A stretch of 64,000 nucleotides of DNA from Siderastrea radians (Eukaryota; Cnidaria; Anthozoa; Scleractinia; Rhizangiidae): assembly GCA_964017195.1 (NCBI GenBank), contig OZ024887.1, forward strand, positions 1,484,501 through 1,548,500. Reading direction: 5' to 3'. The position numbers and the translations under genes were made by a program. Positions 12,901 to 25,399 of this stretch are shown one piece after another; position 1 is the first letter of the stretch; every line of letters begins with the position of its first letter. Below the pieces are notes generated by a model, which had not been told where the DNA came from, made no database searches, and worked only from the letters and a program-made list of their open reading frames with translations.

Positions 12901-15900
12901 TTATAAAATTTAGCTTGAGATTAGTCAAATCAAGGCTGGAGGAGGAAAAAAATCATTGAGTTCTGAGTACACAGTTGATGCCAATCCAGGAAGTTGAAAA
13001 GTGAATTTTTTTTGAAGCACCGAGAAGACAATGCAATGCAACACTCACACTGAAGCAAATGATAACCCTACCTCATAACATTCACAGTAGTTTTTGAGGC
13101 ATCCTGAACGTTTACAATGACAACCTGATAGAAAGGAAATAAACATAAGAGAAAATACCAAATAACTGAGAAAAAACACAAGACCAAGAAACACAAATAA
13201 ACATAAAATCTATTTGTTAAAATCAACTTGTGTTACACATACCTTTATTATGTCGTCTCTCAGCATCGCCCTGAAAGCAAAAAGGCATTCCAAGATAAAT
13301 TTCATATCTTATAGTAGATGGTTAGTAAGTGTACTTGTGGACTGTGGAAAATAAAGTGAACATTTCCATAGACATCTTAAACACACTTTGAAACCCTTAG
13401 AGCTGGTTCTGGAGTGTCTAAATGATAATTTTATATAACTTAAGAGAAAAGTGACTATTACCCTTCCTTTTCCAATTTTAGGATGAAAAGCCTGAGGATT
13501 TCTCTCCAAGCAAGCCTGAAAATAAAACCAGTACAACTCGTCAGGCAAATATTAGTAGTAGTTTCTATGCTAAACAGTGACTTGTAAAAAGATGAAACAC
13601 ACACACCTGAAACATACTTTCAAATTAGCAGAAAGTGAAGAACTTTACAACACCAGTGAACCATTTGTTTGGTAACCAGACATTTTTATTACAGTACACA
13701 AGTTCTGCCTACACTGAAAAGTTCCTTTTAAGTTTTTTCAACAAAAATAGTTGCCTTTTTCCTTGTCATTAATTAAAATTGCAGAGAAGAAATGAAAATT
13801 TATTGTGAGATTCTGAGTTTCTAAGGACTAAATCTTCATTCAAACTGACATGTATGTAAGTCTGATTAGACCCCATTAAAACCTAATCTCGTTCCCAGAT
13901 CTTGCGGGTGGGCGAAGCCGAAGGCGAGATCTGGTCAAATCCGATTTGTACCACGTGATTGCCTGTCAGGAATGTGGCAGGCAAGTCAATAGCGCATGCC
14001 CGAGACAATTCTAAGAAAATGGCAATCAAATGAATAACCAACGCTTAACCAAATGAATAACGAATGCTTAACCAATCTCGTCTTTCCTGGAATGATATCT
14101 AGCAAAGTATTTTACTAAAGAATAAAGCAGAAGGCAATCATCAAAACTCAGTTCGGGTAAATAATATTTTATTTGATTAAGTGTTCATTCGGCAGCTACA
14201 TGCAATGACTAGACATGTCTAGGTTTTATGCAAATTTGATCGGGTCACGTAAATATTCTTACGGCGGATTCCTAAGGCGGAACATCGTTATTCGTTAGAA
14301 ATAGCTTTATAATGCTATGAAGAACTGAGAAGAAATCTTCTTGACTTTTGAGGCCGACTGTAAACAAGGAAATGTCCCAAGAATGCATGTATTATGATTG
14401 CGTGCACAATGTCTAATTTGCATAAAAACAGACACTGAATTCCCTTGAGGCCCTGAGAAGCCTCGCAACGCACGTTCAAATTTTAGTGCTGTGACAGCCA
14501 TGTTTTGAAACAGCCAATCAAAAAAATCGAATTTTCTTACTTGACCAGATCTCGCCTTCGGCTTCGCCCACCCGCGAGATCTGGGAACGAGATTAATTAA
14601 AACCTTTAAAACTCTAGATTGTCAGTAAAGCAGTTGTTTGGACATAATGTCTGACCAGAGATGGGATTCCCTTGGACGTTGGTTGGCCATTGTCTGGTGA
14701 CTATCTGTTCTCCCCAGCTCTGCTTACCTTGATAGCTTTACTCCTTTCCTTCTCATGTTCCATATTATTAGAACAATTGACACAATTACAATTGTTGCAG
14801 AATTCTCCATTGGCAAAACAGTCACAGTACCTGTTACAATCAAGATAATTATGATTCAAGTAAATAAGGGGGCTTGATAATCACTTGATCCTTCATGAAT
14901 CCAAATGTATACATGTCAGTCACAAATCTTTTTAGATGTATGTGCTTAGTTAAAGGGACTACTGTCACAAACATTTTGCTGGCTTTTGTTTTATCAAAGC
15001 TCTGCAAAATGTGGCAAAGCACTGTATCCTTGCCAGTGTTCCAGATTACTTGTTAAGGCAGACAGTCAATAAGGAATTTTGTGGGGTCAATAGATGTGGA
15101 TCTCTTCAAATCTTCTCAAGTTGACCATTTATTTTGTCGGGTCATGTTGCCAGTCTTGTTGGGTTTTTGAACCGAGACCCTCTCTTATCTGGAACACTGC
15201 TTGCTCAGATATGTGCTGTAGAAAACAAGTGAATTTGCGACTGGAGCAGGGGCAGATCCAGGGGGGTGGAATGGGTGGCTAGCCACCCCCCCTCTTCAGC
15301 TCTTTAGGGTTGTTTAAGCTTGGAATTAAGAGAGGGAACAGAACTATCACTGAGGCGATTTTGTCTGGGATTGTTCCGATATTGTTCTGTCAGGTCAGTC
15401 GACCCCCCAACCCCCAACTTCAAAATTCCTGGATTCGCCACTGTGGAGAGCAAACCATAATCAATATGATGTCAAACTGCCACCTATTTCCACACTGGCC
15501 ATCTCTCGCTAAACATACAAAGTGATGGTATCACTGAACAAATGTACACTTCTAACAACACCGGAACATTATTGTAGGTTTCCAAATACACAGTACATGC
15601 AAGCTTCTTGGTTTGTTTGAAATGCAACAAAAATACTAATGCATTCCCTTGAAGTAAGAAGAAAGGGCACTTTTGTTAATGCATTACAAGGGTTCAACTT
15701 ACAGTTTGAGACACTGTGATTTGGTGCAGTTACAAGGCTTGCGAGGTCTGTTGGGTGGTGAGGATTCAGGTGAACTCCTATAAAAGCAACAAAGTAATGA
15801 TTATACACTCAAATATCAAGTGGCTACATACCAAGTTGTATGAGTTTTTCCATGGAAGGTGATGTCTATCGTTGCTTTCTTTCGCTCAGCAACAACAACA

Positions 15901-18900
15901 ACAAAACAAAATTACATTGCACTGTCCCTCTCCCTCCAGGTAGGGGTAGGTCATTACTGGCAAGCACTAGGGAAACCTACATGCAGCAAACAGTGTGGTG
16001 GAGGAAGGGAAGGGAACCTGCAAGGAACTAACGTTCCATCCAGGGGTGAGCAGTGTTCCTACCATACAGATATGAGGGATAAGTGTAGGCCTGAGTGATC
16101 CATTTGGCTTGCTCAATCCACTAGATTGGACACAGGCTTTGTCTTAAGTCTATTTTAATGGTAGTTTTCTTAAAGGGGTATGACTAATAAGACAATTGAA
16201 TGGCAAGCCTTGTTTTCTATTTTTTTTAGGGGGGGAGGGGGTCAAGCATACCTACTCTTTTGAAAGCCTGAGCAGTTCACAATGAACACAAAATCTAATA
16301 CTCCTTTCACAGGGCTGCAAATAATTTTTCTTTCTTGAAAGGACATATGTCTGAACAAGTCTCCATTTTGGTTGGACAAATCAGGAATGTGGTCGGCCTT
16401 TTTTTTAGTTACTTTTAAGTGGAAGTCTTTTTGAAATAACTACTTTTTAGCATTATTTACTTATTATTTGTCTGGACGTAATGTTCGACCAAAGTTAAGA
16501 TTTCGTCAGACATGGGCTGATTTTAGTCGGACATTGTCTGATGACCAACAGTTATTAACAGTTCTGCTTTCACCGTATGTTGCAAAGAATGATATCTTTC
16601 CATTGAAGCACATTTTTAATTACAGCTCAACCTCCTGTAAGTGACCATCCAAAATGTCAAGCCTAAGTGGTCTCTTACAGGACATGATCAGTTATGAGAG
16701 ATCAGACCACAGAGAGTCAAAATTTTGATTTCTTAGTTTAGCTACAATTGTAGTTTCAGAGTTCTATTTTCTTTAATTCACACACAAAGTGAAATGTAAC
16801 CCCAGATGAAGTTAAACATCTTTATAGCATTCACAAAGTTCAGCTGTCACATTAGGGTTTATGGTGCCATTCTGAACTATTTCCGTCTGGTGAGATAGGA
16901 TGCTGTGTCAAATTGTCGCTTACCAGAGGTTACAAATAATAGAAAATTTATAACTGTCAGTGCAAAAAGTGGTGGCAGTCGCTCACGAGAGGTGGTTGCC
17001 TATGAGGGGTTCCAACTATAGTGATTTGATTTAGAAATTTTGGTATTTTGGAAAATTGGTTGCTGATGGCAGGTGGTTGCTTACGCGAGGTGGTAGCATG
17101 GGGGAGCTTCAACCGTAACAGTGACTGGCACCAAAACAGTCACCAAAACACCTCAAAATTGGGCCAACTGGTGCTACTCTATCATCAAAGGCTCTAGAAT
17201 TTCCAAGGACAACGGGAGAGCAATACTGGCCAGTGATCCTCATGCCATCAAGATGGATGAACAACACAGGCATTTTTGAATTAAAACACACTTTTCTCAC
17301 CCATTAACTGCTGTGCCTGCCTGGGCTCCTGTGTTTAATGTATTGCTGGGTAAAGGTACTGCAATAGGAAAACCCCCAGAAGCTATAGCTTGCTGAAAGA
17401 GAGGACACAAATGAAAAGACAATAATTATTAATTATTATCATTAAGATGTAGAAAATAGACATGTTCTATCATACCATCAACTAATTTTAGCAGCTGCAA
17501 AGAGATCAGAGGCAGAAAAAGGCTTCTGTAAACAGGGTCAGAACCCATCATTTATGTGACACCAGTACACTTGCTTTAATATCAGTAAGTTACATTAGAG
17601 GGCAGTAGAAATACAATAAAGATGCATAAAAAGCCGAAAAAAAAAATGAATGGATATAATAAGTGATTTACATGTACACATTCCATCTGAGACAGAAAAC
17701 TGCAGAGTTTACTCAATGTGCCAATTCCAAGAGGCCAGGGAAAAAGACCTGCATGTATTGGGGCCTAATTATCAGGGCTTTAAAGGTGATTGCAATACTG
17801 GGAAAGTAGAAAGGTAGGCAAATGTAGTTCTCTCACTTGGGGAAGGTAAACCACGCCTCCACTGATCACTCCATGAGGAAACTGGATGTTTCCTGTTGTT
17901 CCTGTACCAGTCATCTGAGGCATGTTTGATGGTAATGCTGGTACAATCAGTCTTGGTTGTTGAGCTCCACTGGATGCCTGAGGCTGAGCAGGCTTTGGTG
18001 CCAGCTGTTGAAGAAAGCACAGCACAAATGACGCAGAATTGTAAAACTACTCTTTTTAGCGGTAAACATGCTGGGTTTAAGGGAGGAGACTCTTCACTAC
18101 CATATTGTTGCTATGGGAGGTTACTTATCATCATATTTTGGAAACCCTAAACTTCCACACGTAAGCTGCTTCACCATGTTTGTTCCATGGCAGAGGTGTA
18201 CAAGATTTTTGAGTCACAACCATATTTGGCAGGTCATGTGACCTGCACAGAAAAAAGCCTAAAACTCAAATGGCATACAGTTTTTTGGTTATCGAAAACA
18301 GTGCCAACATTTAATGATCATCAACATGCAATGATTTCTTGAAATTCATGCTATTATAGAGGCTACATGTATGATGCCATACATACATGTATTTATACAT
18401 TTTGTACCGTAGTTTTTCTTTTCTTTGTAATAACAGTAATTGCTTATGTCAGAATGTCAGATTACAAAGAAGGCTGATTTACGTCTGATTTGCCCAAAAA
18501 ATTGGAACTCTACCTCCTTTCCTCTGAGTTTTAGGGATTTTCCTTTTTAACGCATGGCTGGGGACTGGCATTGGCTATGCACGTGCAAAGTCGATTTTCA
18601 AAATTCAGATGTTCATCCTCATACATTTCATCTATCTAGCAGCACAAAACGCTGCAAAACAGCGAATGACAAAATACCATCCACAAAAATCCCTTAGCAA
18701 CAATGCCAGATCTGTAGTTAACGGTCTCCCTTCTTAATCCATAGAGAAAAAAAGCACATCGCAAGGTTTGACTCTGCAGTGAAAGTGTTAAGTATTATTG
18801 TTTTTTTTGGTGATACTGTTTGTTTTCAGTATTCTGAAAAGCAGAACTAAGTTTGTGATTTTTCTCTGTGTCCCAAACTGGGCATACTTAGGAAGTGAAA

Positions 18901-21900
18901 AGGCCAAACCACACCACGAAAAAACAGCCATAAAGCTGTACATACAACTTAGATGTATTAACAGAGGTTTACAATAAACGCAGTCAATATCAACAGTCCT
19001 TTGTTTCTTACGACCCATATATCAATTTAACTTTTGCTTTAAGAAAACGGAAATTGTTTGCTTTGTGCTGAGGACTTTCAGGCTTAACCCTTTAACATTT
19101 TGTGCCTTAATTTATCGTTCCCCGGCGAACAATGACTTTGCGTGCTCGTTACATGAAGGTTTTTGGCTTAACCGTCCAACCAATCATGATTTTTGATAGA
19201 TGATTCACATAGCAACTAAAATATAAAGATTTTTACGATTGGTTATTGACTAGGTAGTGAAAGCGAGGTCGGCTGCATGTTCGCGTCTGCAACGCCGCGT
19301 GGGGACGCCATTGTATCCGGTTGCAAAGACGCGAGTTTGGAATGCGCGGCTTTGAATGGGATTTTTGTCGCTTCAGTGTCTCCAATTCATGGACAATGTT
19401 TGAGGAAACTTGTGATTTTATGTTGTACTGCGTTTTTATGGTCGATTTGGGATTAGAATTTGGAGTTTTGTCTTCGGAAGAAGAAGCGATCGGTGCAGAT
19501 TGTGATCGACTTGCTTGAGTCAGCTGATACAAGGTATGTTATAGAAATTATGCTGTGTTTTCCGCAAAAATATCAACAGAATTGCTCGATAATGATTACT
19601 TAGATGTTTTTAATTCTCCTAGAAGACATGCTTCTTTATTTCTACGTTTTTATGTAGCTTTTTTGGGATAATAAACGTTGCGTGTGTCCGAGAAGTTATA
19701 ATTGAAATAAGTGGTGTCACATTTCATTGTTTACTATTTTTCCTCTACTTTTTTCTAACTTATTTTGCGGGCATTAGAGGATCAAAATGAAACTGTTTAT
19801 CTCCAATACTGCCATAAATTTTCTCTAGCATTCCTCTGCAACATATTTTGGGGGGAAAATAGGTTGAAACTTTACAATTATTGTAGTAATAGTATTTTAC
19901 ATTTCATTATTTTATTATTATATATGAAAAGATTTTATTTGCTAAAATAAGTCATTTTGTTAACCCTTTCATTTACATTTTCTTGTAGCCAGGTAACTGT
20001 AAACAGATTCTAAAGTTATTGGGTTTTGATTTATTACAGATTAACTGCTTTGGTATTGTCTGTTGCTGAGCCTGTTCCTGGATTCATCCACACCATGTCA
20101 CAATGACATAAAGTCCTCTTTGTGTTCAGCTTCACAAAAATTGTTTTCAGAAGTGGGATTCAGGGTATTCTGACAATTTAAGAAGCTGATCTATTGCAGA
20201 TTACTTATTTCTGGCATGTAGAAACATTTTTGGAACAATTAAATTGAAATTTTATAAGATAACTGTGTTTTGCTATTAGTGTGTTTCTTTGTTGCGTGAC
20301 GTGACATCTTTCTAGTTCAACAAAAGTGCCATCAAATAGTTGACCAAATTGTCATTTCAATGTTTTAGAGATTTAACACATATCTGTTGAGGATATTTTT
20401 ACACTTTTCATGGCAGATTTGTATCTTAAAATCTTATGAAATTTGGCTGTCCTACATTATGGAGAAAGTTAAGGTGGAAAACGTGACAACTTTGAACCCA
20501 ACTGTCAATCAATCAGTTTGACAAGTAACATCTTAAGTGCTCTCAGCCTAATCACTACATACTGTAAATACTTTTGCAAGTCCAAAAAGGCTCCCAGCTA
20601 CAAAAGTCTTGACTGAAGCAAAGCAAAATAGAGTTTTTTCCTCAGTAGAGTACTAAAAGAATTAGCATAAATGACATCACGACTCCCCAGGGGGGCACCT
20701 GTCAATCAAAATGTTGCCATCAATGAGCAGAAAATTTTATCCTCTCAAAAACCATATATAGTTTTACATACTTCCTGTGCTTTGTTTGGTTGTAAAACCC
20801 ACTAGTAGCTGATCACCTTAAAAGTGGCCCCCAAAAAAGAAATTTTAAAGGGTTAAAGATATTATCTTATTTTCAAGCCTTCTAGGACACTTGACCCTTC
20901 CAAACTATTATATTTTGGCTGACAATTCACAGTCATCGAGTTTATACTTAAGAAACAATACATGTAGGTTGATAACAAAGGAGTTCCAATAGGTTCATTT
21001 CAAAACACACAGCCCTCCTCAAGTTTCTCCAAGCTGAGACAATCATTCACAGGAAAACAATAGATGTACCAAAATCACTTAGCAAATGCAGCCATTTTAC
21101 AAAACTTTGCGATAAAATCTAAGTGTAATTTAGTCTTGAAAAGAATAACAGAGATGTGACTGAATTAGCAACTCTTTTTTTTTTACCCAAATGGGAATGA
21201 GCAGAAGGACACAAGCCACCTTCAGATTGGACTACAAGTATGAGATTGACTACAAGCAAACTGTTCAATTTTCATATCAGTGACATTCCCAAAGCCACTG
21301 CTCCTCCCTGTTTGCAACCAGTGGAGAAGGAAACTCAGAGATTGACATTGGTGGCACAGTTGACAAAATAGGTTTTAAAACATACTCAGGCTCAAATTCA
21401 TATGCATAGTCTGATCTGAAGGACCTCACTGTTGGGTAAAGCATCTTGACTGAGGACAATACAAGAACAGAAACAGATTTTAAACCACGGACATCCAGGT
21501 TCAATATTAAAAACTCTCCCTCAATAGACTTCACAACTCCTCCACATTCCTAATTAATACCACTTACTTGTACAAGCTTACTGAAATTGCACTGAGTATA
21601 TGTAATATCATAGGCTTGCAACAGTGACTTTTCTTTGTCAATGGAAAGAGAAATACCTGCTGAGGCACTTGAGCTGGTTTTTCAGCTGGGGCAATGTTCC
21701 TGACTTGTATTGATGGTGTAGTTAATTGCACAGTCTGTCCACTTGGCACTGCTGACACAATGTTTACTTTAGGAGCAATGTGCCGCACAGTGGTAGTAGG
21801 AGCTGCTGGAGCAGTCATCGTAAACTGAGGTGTTGTTCCCGATTGAACCTTTGCCAGAGTTGTAACTGCAACACTAATAGGTACAAGTTTTTGAATTTGC

Positions 21901-23122
21901 AGTGGTACAGCTTGTTTGCTTGGAGAGCCTCCTGCTTTGGGTGCAATGTGCTGTTTAGCTGCAGCATTAAATGGCTGGACATGAACCAAAGTACATGTGA
22001 TGTTCCCTCCAGTGCCAGAGTTTGTCTGTGCACCAGCTAGAGCTGCACCTGCACGTGATAATGGGGTTAGCTTGATTGGGCTTCCTGAGATGACAACCAC
22101 TGGAGGTTTGGATGGGGTCCCTGTTGCTATTGTTCTTGCAGTACTTGTTGTCCCAGTGGCACCTGTTAGTATTATATATAATAAAATTTTACTACACCAA
22201 CTTTAACTACATTTTAGTTCCCAGCACTAAAACTGAAGCTGCAGTTTGTTGTGATCATCTTCAGGGTTAGAAGAGGTGGATGGGTTCGTTTTAATGATCA
22301 GGCCCCAGTTGTTTTAAGAGTGGATAACTCTATCCACCGGATATCTCACTATCCAGTGGATAGTGTACTTGTTTTCTTATCATTTGTCCCCTGGATAGCG
22401 ATTTATCCAGTGGATAGCGTTATCCACCCTTTGAACAAGCGGGCCCAGTAGTTAAGTTCAAGAGGGTAAATATACAGCAGTCCACTCATCTCTTTGGCAA
22501 CCTTCACCAGTGAAAAGAAAGAACAACAGAATGATAAAATTTATGAATATTACATGAAAAATAGCCCTAATTTGAAGCCAAGACCACAATAGTGATAATT
22601 ATAAAAGAAACTGACAATGACAATGAAAATTCTTTTGGTAAATTGTCAAACTTTTTACATATTCATATATTTTTGGATTTGATAACAAAAATAATAAAAA
22701 AAATTCGGAAATTCAAAAGTGGGAAATGGATGGCCAAATTATGAACCTTTACAACAATTTTCGTCTCCATTATCCCTTCCAGTAGCCATTATGGCCAAAA
22801 CGATTACAGGTGAGAGGGTTCAGGGGTCGCCAATAATCTGGCACTAACCTTGTGCAGCAGATACCACAGTACATTGTGTTTTTGGTAGTTCTGGCTTTGG
22901 CTGTATAAAGAATATCTGAGGTTCAGGAGCTGCAGCAGCTGCGGCAGCCAGTGACGTCACACTCCCTGTTGCTAAGGTTACTACAGTGGTAGTTTTTGTT
23001 GTTACATTTTGAGCTGCTATTGTTGCTGTGGTAGCAGTGGGTGCTGATGCTGTTGTAGTTGATGGTGGTGTGGGATATGCATCATCAATTGGTTCTTGCT
23101 TGACTGTAATTATTTTCTCCAT
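6986..23122 (-). CDS. LIN54: LIN54 homologue, DREAM/MuvB complex DNA-binding subunit (13 coding exons)
   Basis: Coding exons in transcript order: 23122-22849, 22162-21657, 18004-17837, 17392-17301, 15777-15703, 14830-14728, 13515-13462, 13270-13243, 13124-13072, 12651-12552, 11936-11837, 11011-10930, 7117-6986. All introns begin GT and end AG, phases agree throughout, and the sum is 1767 nt (588 aa). The N-terminal 350 residues are rich in Thr, Ala, Val and Pro. Two cysteine-rich CXC repeats follow, one starting [11 protein letters not shown] (about residue 358) and one starting GCHCKRSGC (about 433). Each holds the tyrosine known to contact DNA in human LIN54 (KLYCDCF, KNYCECY). A segment [19 protein letters not shown] and the C-terminal helices ([13 protein letters not shown]) match the family. 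LIN54 places the MuvB core on CHR elements of cell-cycle genes. The start exon opens just after an acceptor at 23138, so a non-coding first exon lies upstream. The last few residues are the least certain. Confidence 0.95.
7738..7861 (+). repeat. Two G tracts (14 G and 15 G) near the 3' end of LIN54
   Basis: Runs of 14 G (7738-7751) and 15 G (7847-7861) lie about 95 bp apart in the last intron of LIN54. Four-stranded folding is possible but not shown. Confidence 0.8.
7780..8345 (+). repeat. Dispersed repeat, copy A
   Basis: Nearly the whole segment has a second copy in the same orientation at 18190-18750. Shared phrases include 'gagtcacaaccatatttgg', 'ctacctcctttcctctg' (with one change) and 'aacaccagatctgtagtta'. 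No open frame or terminal repeats were identified. It is probably a non-autonomous element or an old segmental copy. Confidence 0.8.
8381..9364 (-). pseudogene. Class A (rhodopsin-type) GPCR, frame-broken
   Basis: Four consecutive minus-strand frames together give one seven-helix receptor. Near 9364 is an extracellular N-terminus with two N-V-S glycosylation sites. From about 9300 come TM1-TM2 ([22 protein letters not shown]). From about 9020 come TM3-TM6, with ERFVAIK at the cytoplasmic end of TM3. From 8488 comes the TM7 signature NPLIYCWR, ending at a TAA at 8381. The frame changes three times, near 9290, 9010 and 8490, with no sign of introns. It is therefore a pseudogene, or an allele with assembly indels. 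It sits inside the last intron of LIN54 on the same strand. Ligand class cannot be judged. Confidence 0.85.
10267..10288 (+). repeat. Homopolymer tracts C13-A9
   Basis: Thirteen cytosines run directly into nine adenines in an intron of LIN54. Confidence 0.85.
11460..11720 (+). repeat. tRNA-derived SINE
   Basis: The head has an A-box-like TTGCCAAGTGGTTAGGG and a B-box-like GGTTCAAGTCC. The body is about 150 bp and the tail holds 'gtggtcaattaagttatta', ending in TTATTA repeats. It lies in a LIN54 intron. Confidence 0.75.
12308..12420 (+). repeat. tRNA-derived SINE
   Basis: The A-box-like TAGCTCAGTGGTTAGAGCG and B-box-like GGGTTCGATTCCCG are correctly spaced. They are followed by CGGGGACTCAGATTTTTTC, the non-tRNA body start that recurs in hexacoral SINEs. 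It is intronic in LIN54. Confidence 0.85.
13884..14595. mobile_element. Mutator-like MITE with 9-bp target duplication
   Basis: Terminal inverted repeats of about 55 bp begin TAATCTCGTTCCCAGATCT and continue through GGTGGGCGAAGCCGAAGG. They are nearly identical at both ends. A perfect 9-bp direct repeat ATTAAAACC flanks the element (13875-13883 and 14596-14604). Long terminal repeats plus a 9-bp duplication indicate a MULE-type non-autonomous element. It is 712 bp, non-coding, and lies in a LIN54 intron. Confidence 0.9.
15247..15443. mobile_element. Short hAT-like MITE with 5-bp target duplication
   Basis: The left end CAGGGGCAGATCCAGG and the inverse of the right end, CAGTGGCGAATCCAGG, agree at 13 of 16 bases. 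The flanks carry the direct repeat TGGAG (15242-15246 and 15444-15448). It is 197 bp, non-coding and intronic in LIN54. Confidence 0.75.
18190..18750 (+). repeat. Dispersed repeat, copy B
   Basis: Second copy of the repeat at 7780-8345, in the same orientation and also within a LIN54 intron. It is colinear over about 560 bp with scattered substitutions and small indels, and it lacks the G tracts of copy A. Confidence 0.8.
19240..19535 (+). other. CpG-rich islet inside a LIN54 intron
   Basis: CpG dinucleotides are locally dense between 19255 and 19345 (for example ACGCGAG, GCGCGG, CGCCGCG), unlike the surrounding AT-rich intron. A plus-strand frame runs through 19321-19518 and meets a donor-like ACAAG|GTATGT just beyond. 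It could be an internal promoter with a first exon, or part of a transposon. No product is recognised. Confidence 0.3.
22299..22448. mobile_element. Small MITE built of GTGGATA / TATCCAC motifs
   Basis: Left GGCCCCAGTTGTTTTAAGAG and right CTTTGAACAAGCGGGCC are imperfect inverted repeats. The interior repeats ATCCA(C/G)(T/C)GGATA several times. This is a short fold-back element in a LIN54 intron. Confidence 0.6.
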
Positions 23123-23761
23123 AAAAGTTGAAGTTCCCTGTTAAAGTAAAGGAAAACATTAACATCACATGCTTTAGTGCTATTTAAGCGATGTGGCACC
23201 AGTGCCCAAATTTACGGAGGTGTTGAGACTACCTTTTGGAAGACAATAGTACTCTCAGCTTCCCAAAAAGAGGAATTACGCAAAAATGTTCAGAAACTTC
23301 TTTGTTATTACTCTAGAAGAGAACCTTTTCTCCATTATCACATATTTAATACTGATTAATGGGACTTAAACAGATCAATGCCTATAATGTCACACATGTA
23401 AAAGCGTGTACACCTACATGCTACCTAACAACTACCTTCATTTCACCAGTGTGAAACTAGAAGGAATGAAGCACTATTTGTGCACAGTCACTCCTAGTCC
23501 AATGGTGCTTTACAGCATTTGAACATATTTGCACTTATTTGAGAAGAATAAACCATGCAATAGCTGAATATTTCAATGTGATAACTATTTAAGTGAGTTA
23601 GATGAGAAAAAGGTCAAAGACTGTTTGTTAAAATGTGTTGCAAATGCATTTTTCCACTCAAATTTCTTTTAATTTAACCATAGAAACTAGTATTAGTTGA
23701 TTTCTTTATCTGCATAATTGTAAGAGCACTGAGACTCTGTTAAGTGCTCCTAAAGCCAAAA

Positions 23762-23790
<29 letters not shown>
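23762..23790. repeat. (ATT)n microsatellite
   Basis: About nine ATT units upstream of the first coding exon of LIN54. Confidence 0.9.
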
Positions 23791-23792
<2 letters not shown>

Positions 23793-24839
23793 ATATTGTT
23801 ATTAAACTGCTACATTTTAAACAAATAATTTTCTTTCCTAAGCATTTAAAGGTTTGTTTATGTTACAGTTTTATTTGTTATTCAAAAGTGTTCAAACCAG
23901 TGAAAAATTGAATGAAAAGAAACCAAAGTTGCAGACACTACACATACATTAACTTTGGCTGGCTTGTCTTAATACATAATGTACTAATTCTCAGCTCCAT
24001 GCAAGTATACAAGTCAAGTATATAGCATTTGAATATTAATTTCTTGGAAGATTTGTAAATTTGAACAACTCTAGGTACAAAAGTAATAACTAAAGTTAGA
24101 ATTGTCTACATGCAAATTAATATGAAGGTCACAGCTCTATCCAGATCTCATATAGGTCAGCTATCTAATGTTGACTGTTTTATCGTTTAGCACTGTTGTA
24201 ATATACAACGCTGGAATGTGTAAAATGTACAAGATTAATTTAGGGCCTCGAGACAGAGGAAAGTTAGCGTTTTATAACACCATCTTAACTTTCTAGGCGT
24301 CTATATTAATTTTATATTTCGCACAGTTCGATTAAAAAAACCACATTGTATTAGCACTAACAACCTGATATAATGTTTATAAATAAATGTTTAATGGCCG
24401 GAGTGTAACCTTTATTGTTATGACTGAAAAACGATTAGTAGTAAGTTTATTTCTTCTCTCATAACCATTGCGCCATATCTAACTTAGACCGGGAATTACA
24501 GCACTAATGGCAGCAGACAATTCATACGAAAAAGCCATAACGCGAAAAGCGAAAATTTCTTGTCCACGTATAAGATGACAAAGATAATTTCAGTAAACAT
24601 ACAGTTTCTTCAAATGATACTCGACCCAGATACCAATTATGTCTTTAGTGTCGAAAAGAAAAAAGGATAGCAGTTCCAGCATTGTAAAAGAGTTGCGGAC
24701 GCAACGGGAAGGCTGCCGGACAAATGCAACAAAACGATCTGACGACAAAAGGGGAACGATCCATTGGGCTGTGCAAAGTTTACAATTTGAACATGTTTTT
24801 TCGACCTTCTCGACCGAACAAATTTTACCAAAAACACCG

Positions 24840-25390
24840 ATGTGATAGTTGAGAGACTAACAGAGAATCCAATTACATCTCTAAGCGCAAGAACAAATTC
24901 ATTGAAAGAAATCTAACACAGTGATCGCGAAAGAAACGTAACACATTCACCATTAAACCCGGTCGCTAGGCGAAACAGTACGATCTTCCTCGCGATCAGC
25001 AGTCCTTGGAGAGATACAACTCATAAACAGTCGCTAATTACCTGCAAGATACATCGATCTTAAACGGCGTCTAAAACAAGCGTCTTTTCCATGCCAAAAT
25101 CCCATAAAAACTACGTAGTAAAGACACCCAATTTACTCCACTTTGCGGACATCTTGTTGTTCAAAATCACGCGCTTTTGCAAGCTAAAGAAAATCATCCC
25201 ACAATGCATCAGTACAAAGCGTGCGCTGATTGGACAAGCAAACAATAGGGCATAATTTTGCACGTTGTGATTGGTCCGTTTTTCACGGTGGAATTTTCTG
25301 TGGAGTGGAAGGGCTTTCGTGGATTCATTTGCATATTGTTGATGTGCGTGTAAAGTTGTGCTTTAGGAATGGAACTGTGGTGAAAGGTAA
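24840..25390. promoter_or_regulatory. Probable bidirectional promoter of LIN54 and SELENOU
   Basis: The two host genes diverge from here. Two ATTGG boxes (CCAAT on the minus strand) lie at 25229-25233 and 25270-25274, 41 bp apart. On the minus strand a donor-like GCAG|GTAATTAG at about 25041 could end a non-coding first exon of LIN54. On the plus strand GTGAAAG|GTAAAAC at about 25387 could end a first exon of SELENOU. Start sites are inferred, not seen. Confidence 0.5.
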
Positions 25391-25399
25391 AACCTTTTT

